Shown in pieces: positions 4,985-7,205 of a stretch of 7,205 nt of DNA (its first letter is position 1; every line of letters begins with the position of its first letter). The DNA comes from Candidatus Poribacteria bacterium. GTDB taxonomy: Bacteria > Poribacteria > WGA-4E > WGA-3G. The notes below the pieces were generated by a model. The model searched no databases. It had not been told where the DNA came from and saw nothing but the letters and a program-made list of their open reading frames with translations. Position numbers and translations under genes: made by a program. Where the stretch lies: contig VXZL01000378.1 of assembly GCA_009845505.1 (NCBI GenBank), positions 1,041 through 8,245 on the forward strand, read 5' to 3'.

Positions 4985-7153
4985 TTATTTTGCTATCAAC
5001 ATTTTACGAGTCGCAGTGAAATCCCCAGCAGTAACGGAGTCGCGTGTGGACTCCGTGGACAATGTATAGAAATAGACCCCGCTCGCGACAGATTCACCCA
5101 TCTCATTTTTACCATCCCAATATGCCGCACGATCCCGTTGTTGGTAGATACCTGCGGGTTGATGTCCAAAATCTAATATCCGGACTAAAGTGCCATTCGC
5201 TGCATAGATACGGATCTGAACATCGGCAGCCGTTGCGAGTTGATACGGTATCCACGTCTCTGGATTGAAGGGGTTCGGATAATTAGCGAGCAACTGTGTC
5301 TCACGCGGCATCAGAGCGGCTAAAAGCCGTTGGAGACTCGCGATGCCTTGTTGGAAAGCAAGGGAACCGTCGTTCTCGGCGTGTGCTTGTGCTATCCATG
5401 CCCGTAGCGTTTCTGGAGAGAGTTGACCGAATATAAAGTTAGAAGGCGCGGCGGGTATCGTCGCGTCTATATTGCTTGCGACAAAGTTAAGGTCTAAGAT
5501 GTTAACCCTTCCATCACCGTTCACATCCGATCGTGGATTTGTCGGTTTGTTTCTTTCAAAATCACGTGCTACAAAAATCAGGTCCAAAATACTCACGATT
5601 CCATCTTCATTTACATCCGCCACCCGGACGAAGCCTATAGGAGTTGGAGGACTCTGGGTCCATACGGTGTAGTCCGTCCCACTCTCAAATCCGAAAAAGC
5701 CGCTCCACCACCCCTCACCTTCGTAGACAGCGATCAAGAGGGCGTTTGTTCCGGCTCTTAACGTAACAGGGAAATTCTCTTTGTAACCGTCCGCGTCTCT
5801 GTCAACGGCGTTGGTATGGACCAATGTACCGTTGAGCCAGACCTTAACAGCATCGCCGCTGCCGACAAACATCCGTGTATTTTGTACGCGTGGCGAATCG
5901 AGGTTTATAGAACCGTAAACGACATGGTGATCTATATTACCGGTGCCTAAGCCGATGGTATTCACGAGTTCATTGATGTTATTGCCACCCTTTCTGGGGA
6001 TTCTCCCTAATGTCCAGACTTTATCCCCAACGGCATCTCCTTCCATCGCTCCCTGTCTTGCAATCCTTAATTCTGTCATGCTGCCACCACTGACTTGTGA
6101 GAGAAAATCTGTTTGAGAAGCGGCTGCCCTTGAGCCCGACAGTCCGTTTGTTGGCACGATAACCCACAACCAAGGTCCCTGTATTTTTGGCGCATTGCCT
6201 GCGAATCCAGGATTATTGTTTCCAACGATAGTGACACTCTCAGGGAAGACATCCAGCGGCGAAAAGTCTACTATCTCATTATCTTGAAGTTCAATACGGG
6301 TCAGGTTGGACAAAGATGCAAGCGGGGAAACATCAGATATCTGGTTATTTTCAAGATTTAGATGTGTCAGTCCCGTTAATGTCGCCAATGGCGAGAGGTC
6401 CGAAATTTCGTTATCTGCAAGATAGAGTTCTCTCAAGGTTGTGAACCCTTCCAAAACAGAGAGATCGGAAATTTCCCCGCTGCCAATATCTAACTCCTGC
6501 AACTTCGGTAACTTCGTCAAGGCAGACAAGTTTAGTATAGGCGTGCCCGAAGAGTGAAAACGCCTCAGGCTGATTAAACCCGTAAGCGGGGACAGGTCTG
6601 CTAACGGATTCTCGCTCATCAACACCCGATCAAGCCTTATCAAATCTGAGATCGGTGATAAATCGGTTATCACATTATGTGAGATATTTAGTTCTCTTAA
6701 GTTGATTAACCCTTTAATCGGCGAGAGATCGGATATTAGATTATGATGAACATGCAATTCCTCCAAGTTAATCAGACCTGAGAGGGGTGATAAGTCGGAT
6801 ATCACGTTATCCTCCACATTTATGTGATGCAGCTGAATCAATCTTGTGAGGGGTGATAAGTCCGATATTAGATTATGACGAAGTTCTACACTCCTCAGAT
6901 TTGCTGCAGCTTCCAGTCCGTTCAAATCTCGGATGCTTCTGTCAACTGCATCAAGTTGGTCCAACGTCGCCATCTCATCTGCCGTAATTGCGGCACTGGG
7001 TGTTTTGTCGAGTGTTTCATTAATAGCAGCTCGCAAGCCAGTGTCTGGAACATTAACGGTCTGTGCGGGTGCCGTTGGTGGAAATATCAAGCACACCGTC
7101 ACGCTGAACATGAATAGGTGAATCAGTATCTGTTTCGTTTTCGTAAGTGGCAT
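4985..7153 (-). CDS. Secreted LRR / dockerin protein with C-terminal sorting-like domain
   Basis: This is a 722-residue exported protein, the first gene of the two-gene operon. Numbering from the ATG at 7153, it has a Sec signal peptide (1-31, KTK n-region, hydrophobic core, ending APAQ), an LRR cap (about 32-73), and eleven 22-residue internalin-like LRRs (74-315). A beta-rich module follows (about 321-499; GPWLWVIVP, DAVKVWLNGT, SGFFGF). A type I dockerin (about 505-566) has two complete calcium loops: D513-x-N515-x-D517-G518 with D524, and D543-x-N545-x-D547-G548 with D554. A helical linker (570-620) leads to the FlgD-like/sorting module (621-722), containing YPNPFNPETWIPYQLA and ending RKMLIAK. 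No catalytic domain or CxxCH is present, so a structural or binding role is likely. A TTG at 7171 would add MGYFCI, with GAGAG upstream; I prefer the ATG because it begins a normal signal peptide. It is a paralogue of the downstream gene, with dockerin in place of heme domains and cohesin. Its partner and ligand are unknown. Confidence 0.93.
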   Translation of the reverse strand: MPLTKTKQILIHLFMFSVTVCLIFPPTAPAQTVNVPDTGLRAAINETLDKTPSAAITADEMATLDQLDAVDRSIRDLNGLEAAANLRSVELRHNLISDLSPLTRLIQLHHINVEDNVISDLSPLSGLINLEELHVHHNLISDLSPIKGLINLRELNISHNVITDLSPISDLIRLDRVLMSENPLADLSPLTGLISLRRFHSSGTPILNLSALTKLPKLQELDIGSGEISDLSVLEGFTTLRELYLADNEISDLSPLATLTGLTHLNLENNQISDVSPLASLSNLTRIELQDNEIVDFSPLDVFPESVTIVGNNNPGFAGNAPKIQGPWLWVIVPTNGLSGSRAAASQTDFLSQVSGGSMTELRIARQGAMEGDAVGDKVWTLGRIPRKGGNNINELVNTIGLGTGNIDHHVVYGSINLDSPRVQNTRMFVGSGDAVKVWLNGTLVHTNAVDRDADGYKENFPVTLRAGTNALLIAVYEGEGWWSGFFGFESGTDYTVWTQSPPTPIGFVRVADVNEDGIVSILDLIFVARDFERNKPTNPRSDVNGDGRVNILDLNFVASNIDATIPAAPSNFIFGQLSPETLRAWIAQAHAENDGSLAFQQGIASLQRLLAALMPRETQLLANYPNPFNPETWIPYQLATAADVQIRIYAANGTLVRILDFGHQPAGIYQQRDRAAYWDGKNEMGESVASGVYFYTLSTESTRDSVTAGDFTATRKMLIAK
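5025..5065. repeat. 41-bp exact direct repeat, copy 2 (with hairpin)
   Basis: This is the second copy of the block at 1109-1149, 3916 bp away and in the same orientation, within the C-terminal module of the dockerin gene. The 8-bp hairpin arms are at 5034-5041 and 5049-5056. Same-strand copies this long could support recombination that deletes or exchanges the intervening gene segment. Confidence 0.9.
6209..6934 (-). repeat. LRR-coding tandem array, 11 units of 66 bp
   Basis: This array encodes residues 74-315 of the dockerin protein. All eleven units are 22 residues, mostly ISDLSPLxxLxxLxxLxLxxNx. Asparagine/histidine-rich endings (RHN, EDN, HHN, SHN) recur in the first units. Units six and seven (GTP, then ILNLSALTKLPKL) are atypical and align with the WRTP / ISDFSVLARLPRL units of the neighbouring gene. 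Confidence 0.9.
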
Positions 7154-7162
7154 AATACAAAA

Positions 7163-7205
7163 ATAACCCAATTTGGCTCTCGGTGTTTGGGCAAAATTTA
7201 GGTTC
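7163..7205. promoter_or_regulatory. Upstream region of the LRR operon with small palindromes (partial)
   Basis: Only about 50 bases upstream of the dockerin gene are visible. On the + strand they contain CCAATTTGG (7168-7176), a palindrome with one central base, and CCCAA (7167-7171) paired with TTGGG (7187-7191). Either could be an operator or a leader hairpin. I see no convincing -35/-10 pair, and the promoter may lie beyond the window edge. Confidence 0.25.

Noticed and set aside
7154..7171. TTG start at 7171 for the dockerin protein
   Set aside because: It has a GAGAG a few bases upstream, but the ATG at 7153 starts a standard signal peptide without the extra MGYFCI; not excluded.

Overview
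The window most likely comes from a member of Candidatus Poribacteria or a close relative. This rests on two adjacent large secreted proteins built from internalin-like leucine-rich repeats (LRRs), dockerin and cohesin modules, and a C-terminal module of the YPNPFNPETWIPYQLA type. I know that module mainly from Poribacteria. The taxonomic call is recognition from memory, not a search result.

Layout. On the + strand, positions 1-921 hold the end of a cluster of small metabolic genes. First comes the C-terminal part of a TIM-barrel sugar phosphate isomerase/epimerase-like protein, whose 5' end lies outside the window. A short protein resembling gluconate 2-dehydrogenase subunit 3 overlaps it slightly. 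Positions 922-1068 form a convergent intergenic gap that is almost entirely a nested imperfect inverted repeat; its outer arms run into the 3' ends of both flanking genes. Positions 1069-7153 are a two-gene operon on the - strand, so transcription runs from the right edge leftward. The first gene encodes a 722-residue LRR/dockerin protein. Thirteen bases after its stop, behind a strong Shine-Dalgarno, comes a 1300-residue protein with a secretion signal, two CxxCH heme sites, a nine-proline hinge, 12 LRR units, a beta-rich module, a cohesin domain and a C-terminal sorting-like module.

How the genes may work together. The two LRR proteins are paralogues. They share the LRR block, the beta-rich module after it and the C-terminal module, and differ in what is plugged in: dockerin in one, heme region plus cohesin in the other. 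Cohesin and dockerin are the two halves of the known cellulosome-type calcium-dependent interaction, so the simplest reading is that the two products, or each with other partners in the cell, assemble into an extracellular complex that carries a c-type cytochrome. The + strand genes look like carbohydrate or polyol metabolism and have no visible functional link to the LRR operon. No tRNA, rRNA, CRISPR array, insertion sequence or phage gene was seen.
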